Origin: an uncultured Pseudoteredinibacter sp.
GTDB taxonomy: Bacteria > Pseudomonadota > Gammaproteobacteria > Pseudomonadales > Cellvibrionaceae
Direction of reading: 5' to 3'
Assembly (NCBI RefSeq): GCF_947500695.1
Contig: NZ_CANMSS010000005.1
Span: 1 to 64,000, forward strand
Length of the DNA stretch: 64,000 nt
In this document: positions 19,601 through 29,088 of the stretch, one piece after another
How positions within the stretch are numbered: position 1 is the first letter of the stretch
Layout: each line of letters begins with the position of its first letter
Translations under genes and position numbers: made by a program
The notes under the pieces: generated by a model
Databases searched by the model: none
The model's input: only the letters and a program-made list of their open reading frames with translations
Told to the model about the DNA's origin: nothing

Positions 19601-19984
19601 ATGAAATTTAATATTCAAAGTATTCTGATCTCCTCTTTCGCACTTGCCGGTATTTTTTCTTCTATTTTTCTCTCTACTATTACGCTTAGTTCTACGGCTT
19701 ACGCACAGGCTTCCGAAGTTGAAAGGCTGAGCTGGGATGGCGAGGAAAACGTTGAGCTTTTCTGGCAGCGCTACCTTACTTCCAAAGGCGGTATAACATG
19801 GGAGCGTTCAAGTGAGTACCCTGATTATGACAAGGTTAAAGAAGGTGATACCTTTATGGTTGAGCTGAAGCAAGGTCCTTGTTTGATGGAATTTTTTCAT
19901 GGCCGTTGGCGCCGGGCGAATGATGTTTGGCGCTGGGGAGAGTCCATGAATGAATACGCTGCTTGTCCCTATGTTTTTGATTAG
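19601..19984 (+). CDS. Hypothetical secreted protein, 127 aa
   Basis: Unrecognised. Residues 1-36 form a long signal peptide (two hydrophobic runs, cleavage near AYA-Q). The mature protein is small and rich in Trp and charged residues, with two cysteines (GPCLMEFF and AACPYVF) that probably form one disulfide. WQRYLTSKGGITWERSSEYPDY may form a surface loop. GAGG lies upstream of the ATG. It falls between hisD and the bufferin operon, separated from each by more than 150 bp, so it is probably a single-gene unit. Confidence 0.6.
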   Translation: MKFNIQSILISSFALAGIFSSIFLSTITLSSTAYAQASEVERLSWDGEENVELFWQRYLTSKGGITWERSSEYPDYDKVKEGDTFMVELKQGPCLMEFFHGRWRRANDVWRWGESMNEYAACPYVFD

Positions 19985-20301
19985 CGGCCTTGATGTTTAG
20001 CTTTCCGTACAACTTGCTCGCGGCGGCTGCGTTGCGAGCGACACTCTTTCAGATTGTTTCTTGCTTTAATAGACTGAGTTTGAGCAACTGGTCTTAGATT
20101 GGGTGTATACCTTAAATTTATTAATCTATTAGTAAAAGTAACTCTTAAATCAATATATGTTTGCCATTATATGATTATCCCTCTGTGATAATTACGTTAG
20201 TTTTGCTCCCTACACTACACTTGTCTTCATCATAAAAGCCCTTTGGCTGTGATGGCGAATCTTTATCACAATGTTAATAGACAAAAGTAGAGAGAAAGCT
20301 C
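19985..20301 (+). other. Intergenic region upstream of the bufferin operon (317 bp)
   Basis: No gene. The right part is A/T-rich and should contain the promoter of the buf operon. A TGTGAT (20248-20253) and ATCACA (20265-20270) pair are separated by 11 bp. The spacing does not fit a CRP or FNR site, so I do not call one. I could not pick out a convincing ECF-sigma promoter by eye. Confidence 0.4.
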
Positions 20302-20760
20302 ATGAGTCAACATCAACGCCTATTATGCGGTGCCGGTCTAGCTGTAGCCGCCGCTGGACTTGCCGCCTGTGGTTCTGCCCAAACTACTGCTCAGCCAGCT
20401 GTAGCTGCTGAAAAAACCGATCTTATCCACTGTTATGGTATCAATGTATGTAAGGGCCATAATGACTGTAAAACTGCTAGTAATGCTTGTGCTGGTCACG
20501 GTTCTTGTAAGGCTGAAGGTTTTGTTGCAATGCCGACCAAATCTTGTAAAGACGCTGGCGGCAAAGTAAGTCGTGAGTGGGTTGGTGAAATCGCTCGTGC
20601 TGATTTAATTCACTGCTACGGTGTGAATATCTGTAAGGGCCACAACGATTGCAAAACCAAAGAAAATGCTTGTGCGGGCCATGCGACTTGTAAAGGCACT
20701 GGCTTCATCGAAGCGCCAGCCAAATCTTGTAAGGATGTTGGCGGTACTGTCGGTAAGTAA
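20302..20760 (+). CDS. bufA: Duplicated BufA2-type bufferin precursor, predicted lipoprotein
   Basis: Bufferins are periplasmic copper-binding ribosomal peptides whose cysteines are modified by an MNIO enzyme. This 152-residue precursor has a signal sequence ending in the lipobox LAAC (C23), so the mature form should be lipidated. It then has two copies of one six-cysteine module: Cys44, 50, 56, 63, 69, 82 and Cys105, 111, 117, 124, 130, 143, an exact 61-residue period. Each module carries [15 protein letters not shown] and NACAGHxxCK motifs. The twelve cysteines, the adjacent BufB/BufC genes and the missing catalytic features fit a precursor or metallophore. The family assignment is knowledge-based; the lipid anchor and duplication are seen directly. 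Confidence 0.85.
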   Translation: MSQHQRLLCGAGLAVAAAGLAACGSAQTTAQPAVAAEKTDLIHCYGINVCKGHNDCKTASNACAGHGSCKAEGFVAMPTKSCKDAGGKVSREWVGEIARADLIHCYGVNICKGHNDCKTKENACAGHATCKGTGFIEAPAKSCKDVGGTVGK

Positions 20761-20769
20761 GTGCTGCGA

Positions 20770-20789
20770 GCCTCGCCTATTGGCGGGGC
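20770..20789 (+). terminator. Leaky terminator/attenuator after bufA
   Basis: GCCTCGCC (20770-20777) pairs with GGCGGGGC (20782-20789), 8 bp with one G-U, loop TATT, then TTGGTTTT. It sits between bufA and bufB. It could let precursor mRNA exceed enzyme mRNA. Confidence 0.5.
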
Positions 20790-20830
20790 TTGGTTTTGAG
20801 TTTATTGATTGACGGCTTGGGGAAGCTGAA

Positions 20831-21703
20831 ATGGAAGGGCAAATAAAAGCGGTAAACGACGATTATCTTGGCTTTGGATTAGGCCTGCGAACAGATCATT
20901 TTGAAGAGGTTTTGCAGACAAATCCTAAAGTCGATTGGTTTGAAGTGATTTCTGAGAATTTCATGGTAGCCGGTGGCAAGCCGCGTTATTACTTGCAACA
21001 GGTACGCGAGCGCTATCCTATTGTGATGCATGGCGTGTCTATGTCCTTGGGGTCGACTGATCCTTTGGATATGGATTATTTAAAGCGTTTGAAGTCCTTA
21101 GTTGATGAAGTTCAACCTGCTTGGATATCGGACCATCTGTGTTGGTCGCAGCTCGGTGGTGTAAACAGCCATGATTTGTTGCCGATGCCCTATACCGAAG
21201 AAGCGTTGAAACATATCGTTGGAAATATTAAACAGGCGCAAGATTTTTTAGGGCGTCAAATGTTAATTGAAAATGTTTCTAGCTACATTAGCTATCGCGA
21301 ATCGGCAATGACAGAGTGGGAGTTTTATTCGGCCGTGGTTGAGGAAGCGGACTGTTTGATGCTGCTGGATATTAATAATATTTACGTCAGCGCTCGTAAT
21401 CATCACTTTGATGCAGAGCAATATTTGGCGGCTATTAATCCGCAGCGTGTTCGCCAAATGCACCTAGCAGGGCATAGCGATTACGGTGATTATATTATCG
21501 ATACCCATGATCATCCGGTAGTCGATTCAGTTTGGCAGTTGTACGCCAAAGCGATTGAACGCTTTGGGCCAGTAAGTACAATGATTGAACGTGATGATGA
21601 CATTCCGGCTTTGTCCGAACTTATTGAAGAATTAAATCAGGCTCGCCAAATTAGCGCTGAGACTCTAGCTGGACTTGCTATCGGGAGTCTTGCAGATGGC
21701 TAA
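20831..21703 (+). CDS. bufB: MNIO (DUF692) bufferin maturase BufB
   Basis: MNIO enzymes use two or three iron ions and O2 to modify cysteines of precursor peptides (MbnB and bufferin maturases are characterised members). The 290-residue protein has a TIM-barrel-like DUF692 pattern with metal-ligand motifs in order: [64 protein letters not shown] and [15 protein letters not shown] precedes the ATG. It overlaps bufC by 8 bp, so the two are coupled. The substrate is almost certainly the upstream precursor. Confidence 0.93.
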   Translation: MEGQIKAVNDDYLGFGLGLRTDHFEEVLQTNPKVDWFEVISENFMVAGGKPRYYLQQVRERYPIVMHGVSMSLGSTDPLDMDYLKRLKSLVDEVQPAWISDHLCWSQLGGVNSHDLLPMPYTEEALKHIVGNIKQAQDFLGRQMLIENVSSYISYRESAMTEWEFYSAVVEEADCLMLLDINNIYVSARNHHFDAEQYLAAINPQRVRQMHLAGHSDYGDYIIDTHDHPVVDSVWQLYAKAIERFGPVSTMIERDDDIPALSELIEELNQARQISAETLAGLAIGSLADG

Positions 21704-22460
21704 TTTGCAAGAGCGGCAAGCTCAGATGATGGCCTTTTTATTGGCAGGTGATGATCGAATTGTTGAGCATATTAGTAGCACTGAGTTAGTTGATGGCAAT
21801 CAACGCTTGGCAATTTACAGTAACGGTTATCGTTTACGTTTGAAAGAAACCTTGGCCGTTGATCACGATATTTTAGCGAGTTATATGGGAGATGAAGCTT
21901 TTGATGAGCTGTGTAATAAGTTTGTTGAATCTTGCCCGTCTCACAATAAATCACTACGGCATTTTGCTGAAACGCTGCCGGAGTTTTTAGTAGAGCATTA
22001 TGCTCAATATCCGCAATTGGCAGAACTGGCCCTGTTTGAAAGACGTTTGCTGTTTAGTTTTGATGCTGCCGATGCAGAGCCTTTGGCCAATGATTTTTTA
22101 CAAAAGTTAGCGCCTGAAGATTGGCCTATATGTCGTTTTAGTTGGCATCCATCATTGCAGATATTTGACTGCCAATACAATGTGGTTCCTATTTGGCAGG
22201 AGCTAAAACAAGAACAAGCACCACCGGCTCCCCTAGAGCAGCGCAGCCGCTGGGCTATTTGGCGAAACGCCGAGCGGTTAACCCAGTTTACGTCCCTAAT
22301 GGGAGTGGAAATTGCGTTGCTGCAATCACTGGCTAATGGTGACAACTTGAGCCATGCTTGTGAGCAATTACTGAATTATTTATCCGAAGAGGAAATTCCT
22401 AGCTTCTTACACAGTCGGCTGCAAAGTTACATCAGTAACGGCATGCTGTGCTTAGTTTAG
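21696..22460 (+). CDS. bufC: BufC/HvfC-family peptide-modification partner (DUF2063)
   Basis: DUF2063 proteins carry a helical N-terminal DNA-binding-like domain. In MNIO systems they act as the partner that presents the precursor peptide. ATG 21696 (254 aa) follows CGGGAG and lies inside the end of bufB. A TTG seven codons earlier is less likely. Visible family features are [17 protein letters not shown] at the start, [21 protein letters not shown] (compare the usual R-x-x-xY-NxYR) and LPEFLVEHY. The C-terminal half is more divergent, as is normal. Confidence 0.88.
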   Translation: MANLQERQAQMMAFLLAGDDRIVEHISSTELVDGNQRLAIYSNGYRLRLKETLAVDHDILASYMGDEAFDELCNKFVESCPSHNKSLRHFAETLPEFLVEHYAQYPQLAELALFERRLLFSFDAADAEPLANDFLQKLAPEDWPICRFSWHPSLQIFDCQYNVVPIWQELKQEQAPPAPLEQRSRWAIWRNAERLTQFTSLMGVEIALLQSLANGDNLSHACEQLLNYLSEEEIPSFLHSRLQSYISNGMLCLV

Positions 22461-22503
22461 GAATCGAAAGGATAAGTCCAGCGTTATAACGTTAATAAAA
22501 TCT

Positions 22504-22534
22504 CGGCGGTGCAAGTCTCAATGTGAGCTTCCGC
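22504..22534 (+). promoter_or_regulatory. Stem-loop upstream of hvfX-like gene
   Basis: GGCGG, AAG and CTCA pair in turn with TGAG, CTT and CCGCC around an ATG loop, with small left-side bulges (tgc and t). It ends about 21 bases before the start codon. It is not followed by a U-tract. It may be an internal leader or mRNA-processing element. Confidence 0.5.
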
Positions 22535-22555
22535 CCAAATATTGAGGATTGAGTT

Positions 22556-23215
22556 ATGTCTCTAGTTGCAAATGTCAGTGCGCTCTACTACCGCACCGTG
22601 GATGCCTTTGCGCATATTGATGGCCTGCCGGCCTTATTATTGCGAGTGTATTTGGCGCCAATTTTTATTACGGCTGGTCTGCATAAGATTAATCATATTG
22701 AGGATATTATTTCCTGGTTTGGCAACCCAGATTGGGGCTTGGGTTTACCAGCACCAGAGTTAATGGCTTACTTGGCGGCTTATACTGAGTTCCTTGGTGG
22801 TTTTGCGTTGTTATTGGGCTTAGCAACACGTCTAGTGGCGATTCCTTTGATGGTGACGATGTTAGTCGCCGCACTGACGGCACACTGGGATAATGGCTGG
22901 TTTGCTATTGCATCTAGTGGACAAGAGACCAGTATTGCCTATGTGCTTGAAATGATAGGTTTTCCGGGTGCCAAAGAGAGTTTAGAAAACAGCTTAGAAG
23001 TGGCTACTCGTTTAGGTCGAGCAAAGGAAATCCTTGAAGAAAACGGCAATTATAGCTGGTTAAGTGGCAAGGGTAGCTTTGTAGTATTGAACAACGGTAT
23101 CGAGTTTGCCGCGACTTATTTCATCATGCTGTTGAGTTTATTCTTCACTGGCGGTGGTCGTTATGTCAGTGCCGATCACTATCTAGCAAAGGTTTTCCCT
23201 AAACCTCAGAGCTAG
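22556..23215 (+). CDS. DoxX/HvfX-family membrane protein of the bufferin operon
   Basis: A 219-residue inner-membrane protein of the DoxX superfamily with four predicted helices: ALLLRVYLAPIFITAGLHKI, LMAYLAAYTEFLGGFALLLGLATRLVAIPL, a following helix, and FAATYFIMLLSLFFTGGGRYVSADHYL. An unusually long hydrophilic insertion (about residues 120-175) lies before the last helix, a feature of HvfX-type proteins found with MNIO RiPP clusters. Its role in copper-bufferin maturation or export is inferred from operon position only. A palindromic terminator follows. Confidence 0.82.
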   Translation: MSLVANVSALYYRTVDAFAHIDGLPALLLRVYLAPIFITAGLHKINHIEDIISWFGNPDWGLGLPAPELMAYLAAYTEFLGGFALLLGLATRLVAIPLMVTMLVAALTAHWDNGWFAIASSGQETSIAYVLEMIGFPGAKESLENSLEVATRLGRAKEILEENGNYSWLSGKGSFVVLNNGIEFAATYFIMLLSLFFTGGGRYVSADHYLAKVFPKPQS

Positions 23216-23234
23216 AGTCCAGCTAATTGGTGAT

Positions 23235-23258
23235 AAAGAGGGTCAATTGACCCTCTTT
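23235..23258 (+). terminator. Terminator of the bufferin operon
   Basis: A perfect 24-bp palindrome: AAAGAGGGTCAA followed by its complement, ending in CTCTTT. It lies 20 bases past the hvfX-like stop. The self-complementary core leaves a very small loop, and the terminal T residues belong to the stem. Confidence 0.6.
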
Positions 23259-23339
23259 AAACCTACATTCTTTAGGGAACAATTCAACGACAGTCGTGTT
23301 ATACTCCGCCGATTATTTTATCCACAATAGGGCTGTATT

Positions 23340-24842
23340 TTGATCGGCAGGTTGTTTAAGCGAAAATCCGCTGCCCCTGAGGCAGAAAAAACCAAGTCTT
23401 CTCAGCAGGAAAAGACCTCTAAACCCAATAAGGCTAATGCGCCAACTGGGCAAAACTCTGCTGACAAAAAAGCTGATCCTAAAAAGCCACGCAATCGCCG
23501 CCGCAAGCCCAAAGCTAAAAAGCCAGCCGCTCCTTGGGATATCAGTCAATTCCAGGTTGAGCCTGTCGATGGCAAAACCCGCTTTCATGACTTAAACCTG
23601 CATAACGATTTGATCCATGGTATTGCTGATCTTGGCTTTGAGTATTGCTCGCCTATTCAAGCTCAGTCCTTGCCTCACAGCCTAGATGGCCACGATGTGG
23701 TTGGTAAAGCTCAAACCGGTACCGGTAAAACAGCGGCATTCTTACTGACTATTATTGATGACGTGCTTCGTAATCCTTTAGAAGGTGAGCGCTTTGCTGG
23801 GGAAGCTCGAGCGTTGGTTATCGCACCCACGCGTGAGTTGGTTATTCAAATTGCAGATGATGCCAAGGAGTTGGTAAAACATACTGACTTACAGGTTCAC
23901 ACCTTGGTTGGCGGAATGGATTACGGCAAACAACAGCGTAAACTGGAAGATTCTTATGTGGATATTCTTGTCGCGACTCCCGGGCGCTTGCTAGATTTTT
24001 GCGGCAATCGAGATGTGCATTTAGATCAACTTGAAATTATGGTAATTGATGAAGCTGATCGCATGTTGGACATGGGTTTTATCCCGCAGGTGCGTCGTAT
24101 TATTCGTCAAACACCTAAGAAAACTCATCGCCAAACCTTGTTGTTTTCAGCAACCTTTACCCAAGACGTGTTGAATTTGGCTGAGCAATGGACGATCGAT
24201 CCTGTAATGATCGAGATTGAACCTGAGTCGGTTGCTACCGACACTGTCACTCAGAAAGTCTTTATGCTGGCGACAGAAGAAAAGTACACCTTGCTGTATA
24301 ACGTATTGAAGCAAGATGATGTCGAAAGTTTGATTGTATTTGCTAATCGTCGCGATCAATGTAGACGTTTGCACGAGAAGTTAGAAGCTCATGGCTTCAA
24401 GGTTGGTATCTTATCGGGAGATGTACCCCAGAATAAGCGAGTGAAGACCTTAGAAGGGTTTAAAACTGGCCAGTTAAATGTTTTGGTTGCAACCGATGTT
24501 GCTGGTCGTGGTATTCATATTGACGGCATTAGTCATGTGGTGAACTACACCTTGCCGGAAGAACCCGAGGATTATGTGCACCGTATTGGCCGTACAGGTC
24601 GTGCGGGGCGCTCAGGTACGTCGATCAGCTTGGCCTGTGAAGATGATGCTTTACGTTTGGAGCCAATCGAGACTCTTTTGGGCGACAAGTTAAAGTGTGA
24701 AGTACCCCCAGAAAATCTATTGTTGGAGCATCCTCCGCTACCTGCTCGAAAGCGCCAGCCTAATCAATCCCAAGGCCGTGGCCGTTCTGGTGGTGGAAGG
24801 TCTGGAGGCGGAAGATCCGGGGGCGGAAATCGCCGAAACTAG
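23340..24842 (+). CDS. rhlB: DEAD-box ATP-dependent RNA helicase RhlB
   Basis: RhlB unwinds RNA duplexes for the RNase E degradosome. The 500-residue protein has a lysine-rich, disordered N-terminal extension (residues 1-60), then the helicase core: Q motif [11 protein letters not shown], motif I AQTGTGKT, Ia [38 protein letters not shown] and [13 protein letters not shown] Gly/Arg-rich tail (GRSGGG repeats) may bind RNA. The start is a TTG after AGGG; no nearby ATG exists. It ends at a strong bidirectional terminator. Confidence 0.93.
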   Translation: MIGRLFKRKSAAPEAEKTKSSQQEKTSKPNKANAPTGQNSADKKADPKKPRNRRRKPKAKKPAAPWDISQFQVEPVDGKTRFHDLNLHNDLIHGIADLGFEYCSPIQAQSLPHSLDGHDVVGKAQTGTGKTAAFLLTIIDDVLRNPLEGERFAGEARALVIAPTRELVIQIADDAKELVKHTDLQVHTLVGGMDYGKQQRKLEDSYVDILVATPGRLLDFCGNRDVHLDQLEIMVIDEADRMLDMGFIPQVRRIIRQTPKKTHRQTLLFSATFTQDVLNLAEQWTIDPVMIEIEPESVATDTVTQKVFMLATEEKYTLLYNVLKQDDVESLIVFANRRDQCRRLHEKLEAHGFKVGILSGDVPQNKRVKTLEGFKTGQLNVLVATDVAGRGIHIDGISHVVNYTLPEEPEDYVHRIGRTGRAGRSGTSISLACEDDALRLEPIETLLGDKLKCEVPPENLLLEHPPLPARKRQPNQSQGRGRSGGGRSGGGRSGGGNRRN

Positions 24843-24876
24843 CTGACTCTCATCAGCAATCGCTCACTCGAGCCAT

Positions 24877-24904
24877 AAAAAACCAGCTATTTAGCTGGTT
24901 TTTT
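24877..24904. terminator. Bidirectional intrinsic terminator
   Basis: AAAAAACCAGCT (24877-24888), loop ATTT, AGCTGGTTTTTT (24893-24904): a perfect 12-bp stem with U-tracts in both directions. It separates rhlB from the convergent serine hydrolase gene. Confidence 0.9.
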
Positions 24905-24922
24905 ATTTAATAAGGTATCGAA

Positions 24923-26155
24923 TCAATCTTTATCACTGTGCTCGGCAATTGCTCTAAACAGGGCTAGGGTTTTTGGCAGAGAGTCGTAGTTATCTTCAGT
25001 GTAGTGCGGGTTTCCTGAAAGTTTAACAATGACCAATTCTCGCTCTCTATCGATATAGATATATTGATCGTAAATACCGACAGCCATAAAAACACTTGGA
25101 TGCTTATCCGTTTCTGGTGGCAGCCACCATTGATAGCCATAACCCCAGTTATCCAGGCTACGCTCATCTTTTTTAGGCTTTAGGTGATCGGCATCCATAG
25201 TCAACGATTCTTTCATCCATTGAGCGGGAATAATTTGCTTACCATTGTGTTGTCCGTTCTGCATGGCCAGCTGGCCAAAGCGTGCGTAATCTCTTAGAAC
25301 AGCATTCAAACCGCCAAGAGCCATTTCCATATTATGGCTATCGGTAACCCAGTAAGCATCGTTTTCGGCGCCCATCGGCTGCCACAACTTTTCTTGCATA
25401 TAGTCGCTGATGCTACGGCCAGTTGCTTCCCTTAAGATCATCCCCAGAACTTGGGTGTCGATGCTGACGTAAAGTCGGCGAGTGCCAGGTTTAACTTCGT
25501 TTTCTAAGCTGGCAGCAAATTCATCGAAACTTCCCCCTAGCGCCAAAATACGACCAAAGCGATTAATGTCTGAGTTTAAGTCGGCGTAATCTTCATTGAA
25601 GGCGACCCCTGAAGACATTTGCAAGATATCTTTAATTCGCACACCTTCGTATCCGCTACCTTTAAGGATAGGGAGATAATCGTCAGCGTTTTTATAGATG
25701 TCTATCTTGCCTTCAGAAACAGCAATTCCGAATAGGGCTGAAATAAAAGACTTAGCGACAGAAAAAGAAATATGGCGATCGTTTTCGGTTTCACCACGAA
25801 AGTAATTTTCGTAGCGAACGCCACCATGCTGCATCACCAATAGGCTACCAGTGTGGGTATAGTCTATATAGTCAGCTGTGTTTAGTGCTTGGTCATAGTA
25901 ATTAAAGGATTCAGGCAAGCTTAATGGCTCGCCTTTGTGGAGCTGCCATGTCTGCTTAGCAGCTTTAACATTGCTGGAAGCATAATGCTGATCAGAGTTG
26001 CGCATGTTTTCGACAATATTGGCTTTGTCGAATAAGGTCAGTCCATGGTAGACCCGTTGAATTTCAACTCTAAAGAAGATGACACTTAAAATCAAAATGG
26101 CGAGCAGGCCCAGTAGCAGTTTGCTGCTGCTAAAGCCTTTTTGCGATAAGGGCAT
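24923..26155 (-). CDS. Beta-lactamase-fold serine hydrolase (class C family), membrane-anchored
   Basis: The 410-residue protein has an N-terminal membrane anchor (residues 12-28) and a periplasmic serine-hydrolase domain of the beta-lactamase/esterase/6-aminohexanoate-dimer-hydrolase superfamily. The catalytic SxxK motif is SVAK at residues 132-135, inside FSVAKSFISALFG. A YVS tyrosine motif lies near residue 230, and a GYQWW stretch further on supports the NylB-like subgroup. True beta-lactamase activity cannot be inferred. The substrate is unknown. It is a single gene, convergent with rhlB. Confidence 0.8.
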   Translation of the reverse strand: MPLSQKGFSSSKLLLGLLAILILSVIFFRVEIQRVYHGLTLFDKANIVENMRNSDQHYASSNVKAAKQTWQLHKGEPLSLPESFNYYDQALNTADYIDYTHTGSLLVMQHGGVRYENYFRGETENDRHISFSVAKSFISALFGIAVSEGKIDIYKNADDYLPILKGSGYEGVRIKDILQMSSGVAFNEDYADLNSDINRFGRILALGGSFDEFAASLENEVKPGTRRLYVSIDTQVLGMILREATGRSISDYMQEKLWQPMGAENDAYWVTDSHNMEMALGGLNAVLRDYARFGQLAMQNGQHNGKQIIPAQWMKESLTMDADHLKPKKDERSLDNWGYGYQWWLPPETDKHPSVFMAVGIYDQYIYIDRERELVIVKLSGNPHYTEDNYDSLPKTLALFRAIAEHSDKD

Positions 26156-26398
26156 TTGTTAGGTTCCTTGTGCTTAGATCTTTATTGCTATGTTGCTCTA
26201 TTGTAACGCTATGACAATAGGGCCCAATAGCGCTCGTATCACAATCTACTAGGGCCTGTTAACACTAATGGCTATCTAGGTTGTTGCTAATGAATCACCT
26301 ACTATAAATAGCTCTGGGCTTGTCAGCTATATGACAGTCATTGTAGCCACACTAGAGTAATCTGTGATCCGCTGAAATAAACATTACTGAGGCCAAAT

Positions 26399-27535
26399 AT
26401 GACCACTGTTGTTGAAATTAACGATCTTAAAGAAATGGCTCGCCGACGCGTACCTAAAATGTTCTTTGAGTACGCTGACTCTGGCTCTTGGACTGAGTCG
26501 ACTTATCGAGCCAATGAAGCAGATTTCAACAAAGTCTATCTACGTCAGCGTGTTGCTGTGAATATGAGTGATCGCAGTTTAGCCACTAAGATGTTGGGCC
26601 AAGATGTCAGCATGCCAATTGCTTTAGCACCAACCGGTCTATGTGGCATGCAGTATGCTGATGGTGAGATTCTGGCGGCCCAGGCCGCTGAGGAAGCTGG
26701 AGTGCCTTTTACTCTGTCTACCATGAGCATCTGTTCTTTGGAGGCCGTTGCGGCGGCTACCAAAAAGCCATTTTGGTTTCAGCTTTATGTCATGCGTGAT
26801 CGTGGCTTTGTGGGGGATCTCATTGACCGGGCAAAAGCAGTAGGGTGTTCAGCCTTGATGCTCACTCTAGACCTACAAATACTAGGGCAGCGCCACAATG
26901 ATATTCGCAATGGCTTGGGTACTTTTGGGCCAAAACAAATACTGCAGCTAATCTCTAAGCCTCGTTGGTGTACGGGGATGGCTAAAAGCCAACATAAGGG
27001 CTTTGGCAATATTATGGGTCATGTGAAGGAAATCGCTGACAATGCATCACTCTCTGAGTGGGTTGCCGGCCAGTTTGACCCGGATCTTTCTTGGGATGAC
27101 ATTGCTTGGATAAAAGAGCGCTGGGGCGGGCCTTTGATTCTAAAGGGGGTGCTAGATAAAGACGATGCGAAACGCTGTGTAGACGTAGGTGGCGACGCCT
27201 TGGTGGTCTCGAATCATGGTGGCCGTCAACTTGATGGGGCTCGCTCTTCGATTCGTGTTTTACCAGAAATTGTTGATGCAGTTGGCGATGATATCGAAGT
27301 GCAATTTGATGGTGGTATTCGCAGTGGCCAAGATGCCTTGAAAGCTATGTGTTTAGGGGCAAAAGGTACTTATATTGGTCGCCCTTTCTTGTACGGATTA
27401 GGGGCGATGGGCAAAGCTGGGGTCACAAAGACCTTAGATATAATGCGTGCCGAAATGGACACCACTATGGCCCTATGTGGCGAACGCCAGCTTACTAATA
27501 TGGGGCCGCATAATCTTGATGGTGTCGAGTTTTAA
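26399..27535 (+). CDS. lldD: FMN-dependent alpha-hydroxy-acid dehydrogenase (LldD type)
   Basis: Likely oxidises L-lactate to pyruvate at the membrane and passes electrons to quinone. The 378-residue TIM-barrel protein aligns closely in order with E. coli LldD: FFEYADSGSWTESTYRAN, MPIALAPTGLCGMQYADGE, FWFQLYVMRDRGF and the FMN/active-site segment VVSNHGGRQLDGARSS with the catalytic His. GAGG lies six bases before the ATG. No lactate permease or LldR regulator is adjacent, so another 2-hydroxy acid substrate is possible. Confidence 0.85.
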   Translation: MTTVVEINDLKEMARRRVPKMFFEYADSGSWTESTYRANEADFNKVYLRQRVAVNMSDRSLATKMLGQDVSMPIALAPTGLCGMQYADGEILAAQAAEEAGVPFTLSTMSICSLEAVAAATKKPFWFQLYVMRDRGFVGDLIDRAKAVGCSALMLTLDLQILGQRHNDIRNGLGTFGPKQILQLISKPRWCTGMAKSQHKGFGNIMGHVKEIADNASLSEWVAGQFDPDLSWDDIAWIKERWGGPLILKGVLDKDDAKRCVDVGGDALVVSNHGGRQLDGARSSIRVLPEIVDAVGDDIEVQFDGGIRSGQDALKAMCLGAKGTYIGRPFLYGLGAMGKAGVTKTLDIMRAEMDTTMALCGERQLTNMGPHNLDGVEF

Positions 27536-29088
27536 CGCGGCGCACGAGCCAGAAAATACACCGGTACAATCAATAAAGTAAACAGCAGTGCACTTAAGGC
27601 AAAGGTATCTTGGAAGGCTAAGGTGGCTGCTTGTCGATAAAATTCCTGACCCATAATAGCGCTGGCCAATTCTATTTGCTGTAGATAATCAATGCCTTGT
27701 TGTTGAAGATAGGGCATGATTTGCTGCACTGCGAAAACCGATTGCTGATTGCCTTCGTTTTGCTCCGCTAAGATATGCCCCATATGAAAACTGCTGCGCC
27801 GCTCGAGATAAATCGCGCAGAGATTGACCCCTAAAGCCCCACCAAACTGACGAATAAAATTACTCGCACCAGACCCTTGGCTGAGCTTATCCATGGGTAA
27901 GTGCTTAAACGATGCTACTGTCAGTGGCGGCATGATAAAGCCCATACCAATACGGCCAATAATGACCCACCAAGTAAAGATAATAAAAGGCGTTCGAAAA
28001 TCCGCGGCGGCGGTAAGCCAGCAGGAGTAGGCAAATAAGAAGATGCCGAAAGCAATCAAAAAGCGCGGTGAGATTTTGTCTGCCAAACGCCCTGCAATTG
28101 GTAGCGAGATGCCCAGCATAATGCCGCCAGGTAGTAGCACTAAGCCGGCCTCAGTTGCACTTAGGCCTTGGATATTTTGTAAAAATAAGGGCGCAAGATA
28201 AAAGCTACTATAAAGGCCTGCACCAAATACGGCAGCGACAATAGCCGCGGGTATAAAACCCTGATAACTGAATAGGCTGAGATCTAATAAAGGCTTGCTG
28301 GCATGTTTTTGGCGATAGATAAATAAGTAACTAAAAATAAAAAACAGTGCATAGCAAATCAGCGAGAAGTCTGAGCTCCAGCCTTTACTTTGGCCTTTAC
28401 TTAAAGCCAGTAAGAGAACAAAAATGCCGGCACTTAGTGCGCTTAAAGCGATTAAGTCCAGCTTGGCAATCGGTCCGCTCGCTTCTCGCTCCGGCATAAA
28501 TTGTAAGGTCAGTAGTGCGCCTGCAATAGCCAGTGGCAGTGGTAAGAAAAATGCCATGCGCCAATTAAAAGCATCTACTAACAGGCCGCCAAGGTAGGGG
28601 CCTAGTGCTGGCGCCATCACCACAATAATGCCAAAAAGACCCATTGCCGTGCCTTGCTTTTCAGGGGGGAAAACCCTGCTCATCACATAAGTCGCCAGTG
28701 GCATAAATATGCCGCTGGCGGCACCTTGGATAATTCTTGATGTAATCAATAACTCAATATTGCTGCTAACAGCACCCAGAATCGAGCTGGCCGAAAATAA
28801 CGCGAGCGCTGCAATGACGGTTCGGCGAATACCTAGGGATTCGATTAGCCAGGCCGTAATCAACATGGTGATGGTTGATGCCGCCAAATAGCCAGAGGAA
28901 ATCCATTGCGCGGTACTTTGGGTGATACCAAATGCGCCCATGATGGGAGGAATAGCGACGTTTACACTGGTACTACTCATGGCCGTGGTGATAGCACCAA
29001 TGCCGATAGTTATTACGGCAAGCCAGCGATAGTTCTCGCCATAATGCGCAAATAACGATTCAAAGTCCTTGCTGTGATTAGAGGTCAC
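27532..29088 (-). CDS. emrB: DHA2-family MFS multidrug transporter EmrB
   Basis: An inner-membrane proton-driven exporter with 14 predicted helices. The 518-residue protein shows DHA2 hallmarks: VNVAIPPIMGAFGITQSTAQWISSGYL in helix 1-2, the RIIQGAASGIFMPLA motif, and ALGPYLGGLLVDAFNWRMAFFLPLPLA. It starts at a GTG overlapping the end of emrA by 11 bp. With EmrA and the MarR regulator it forms a tripartite efflux operon; the outer-membrane channel is presumably TolC elsewhere. It ends 4 bp into the convergent lldD end. Confidence 0.92.
   Translation of the reverse strand: MTSNHSKDFESLFAHYGENYRWLAVITIGIGAITTAMSSTSVNVAIPPIMGAFGITQSTAQWISSGYLAASTITMLITAWLIESLGIRRTVIAALALFSASSILGAVSSNIELLITSRIIQGAASGIFMPLATYVMSRVFPPEKQGTAMGLFGIIVVMAPALGPYLGGLLVDAFNWRMAFFLPLPLAIAGALLTLQFMPEREASGPIAKLDLIALSALSAGIFVLLLALSKGQSKGWSSDFSLICYALFFIFSYLFIYRQKHASKPLLDLSLFSYQGFIPAAIVAAVFGAGLYSSFYLAPLFLQNIQGLSATEAGLVLLPGGIMLGISLPIAGRLADKISPRFLIAFGIFLFAYSCWLTAAADFRTPFIIFTWWVIIGRIGMGFIMPPLTVASFKHLPMDKLSQGSGASNFIRQFGGALGVNLCAIYLERRSSFHMGHILAEQNEGNQQSVFAVQQIMPYLQQQGIDYLQQIELASAIMGQEFYRQAATLAFQDTFALSALLFTLLIVPVYFLARAPR

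Noticed and set aside
20248..20270. TGTGAT...ATCACA as a CRP or FNR site before bufA
   Set aside because: The half-sites are 11 bp apart, whereas CRP sites need 6, so symmetry alone is not enough.
24923..26155. Antibiotic-resistance class C beta-lactamase
   Set aside because: SxxK is present, but overall motifs fit NylB/CubicO-type hydrolases, and it is membrane-anchored; no basis to claim drug resistance.
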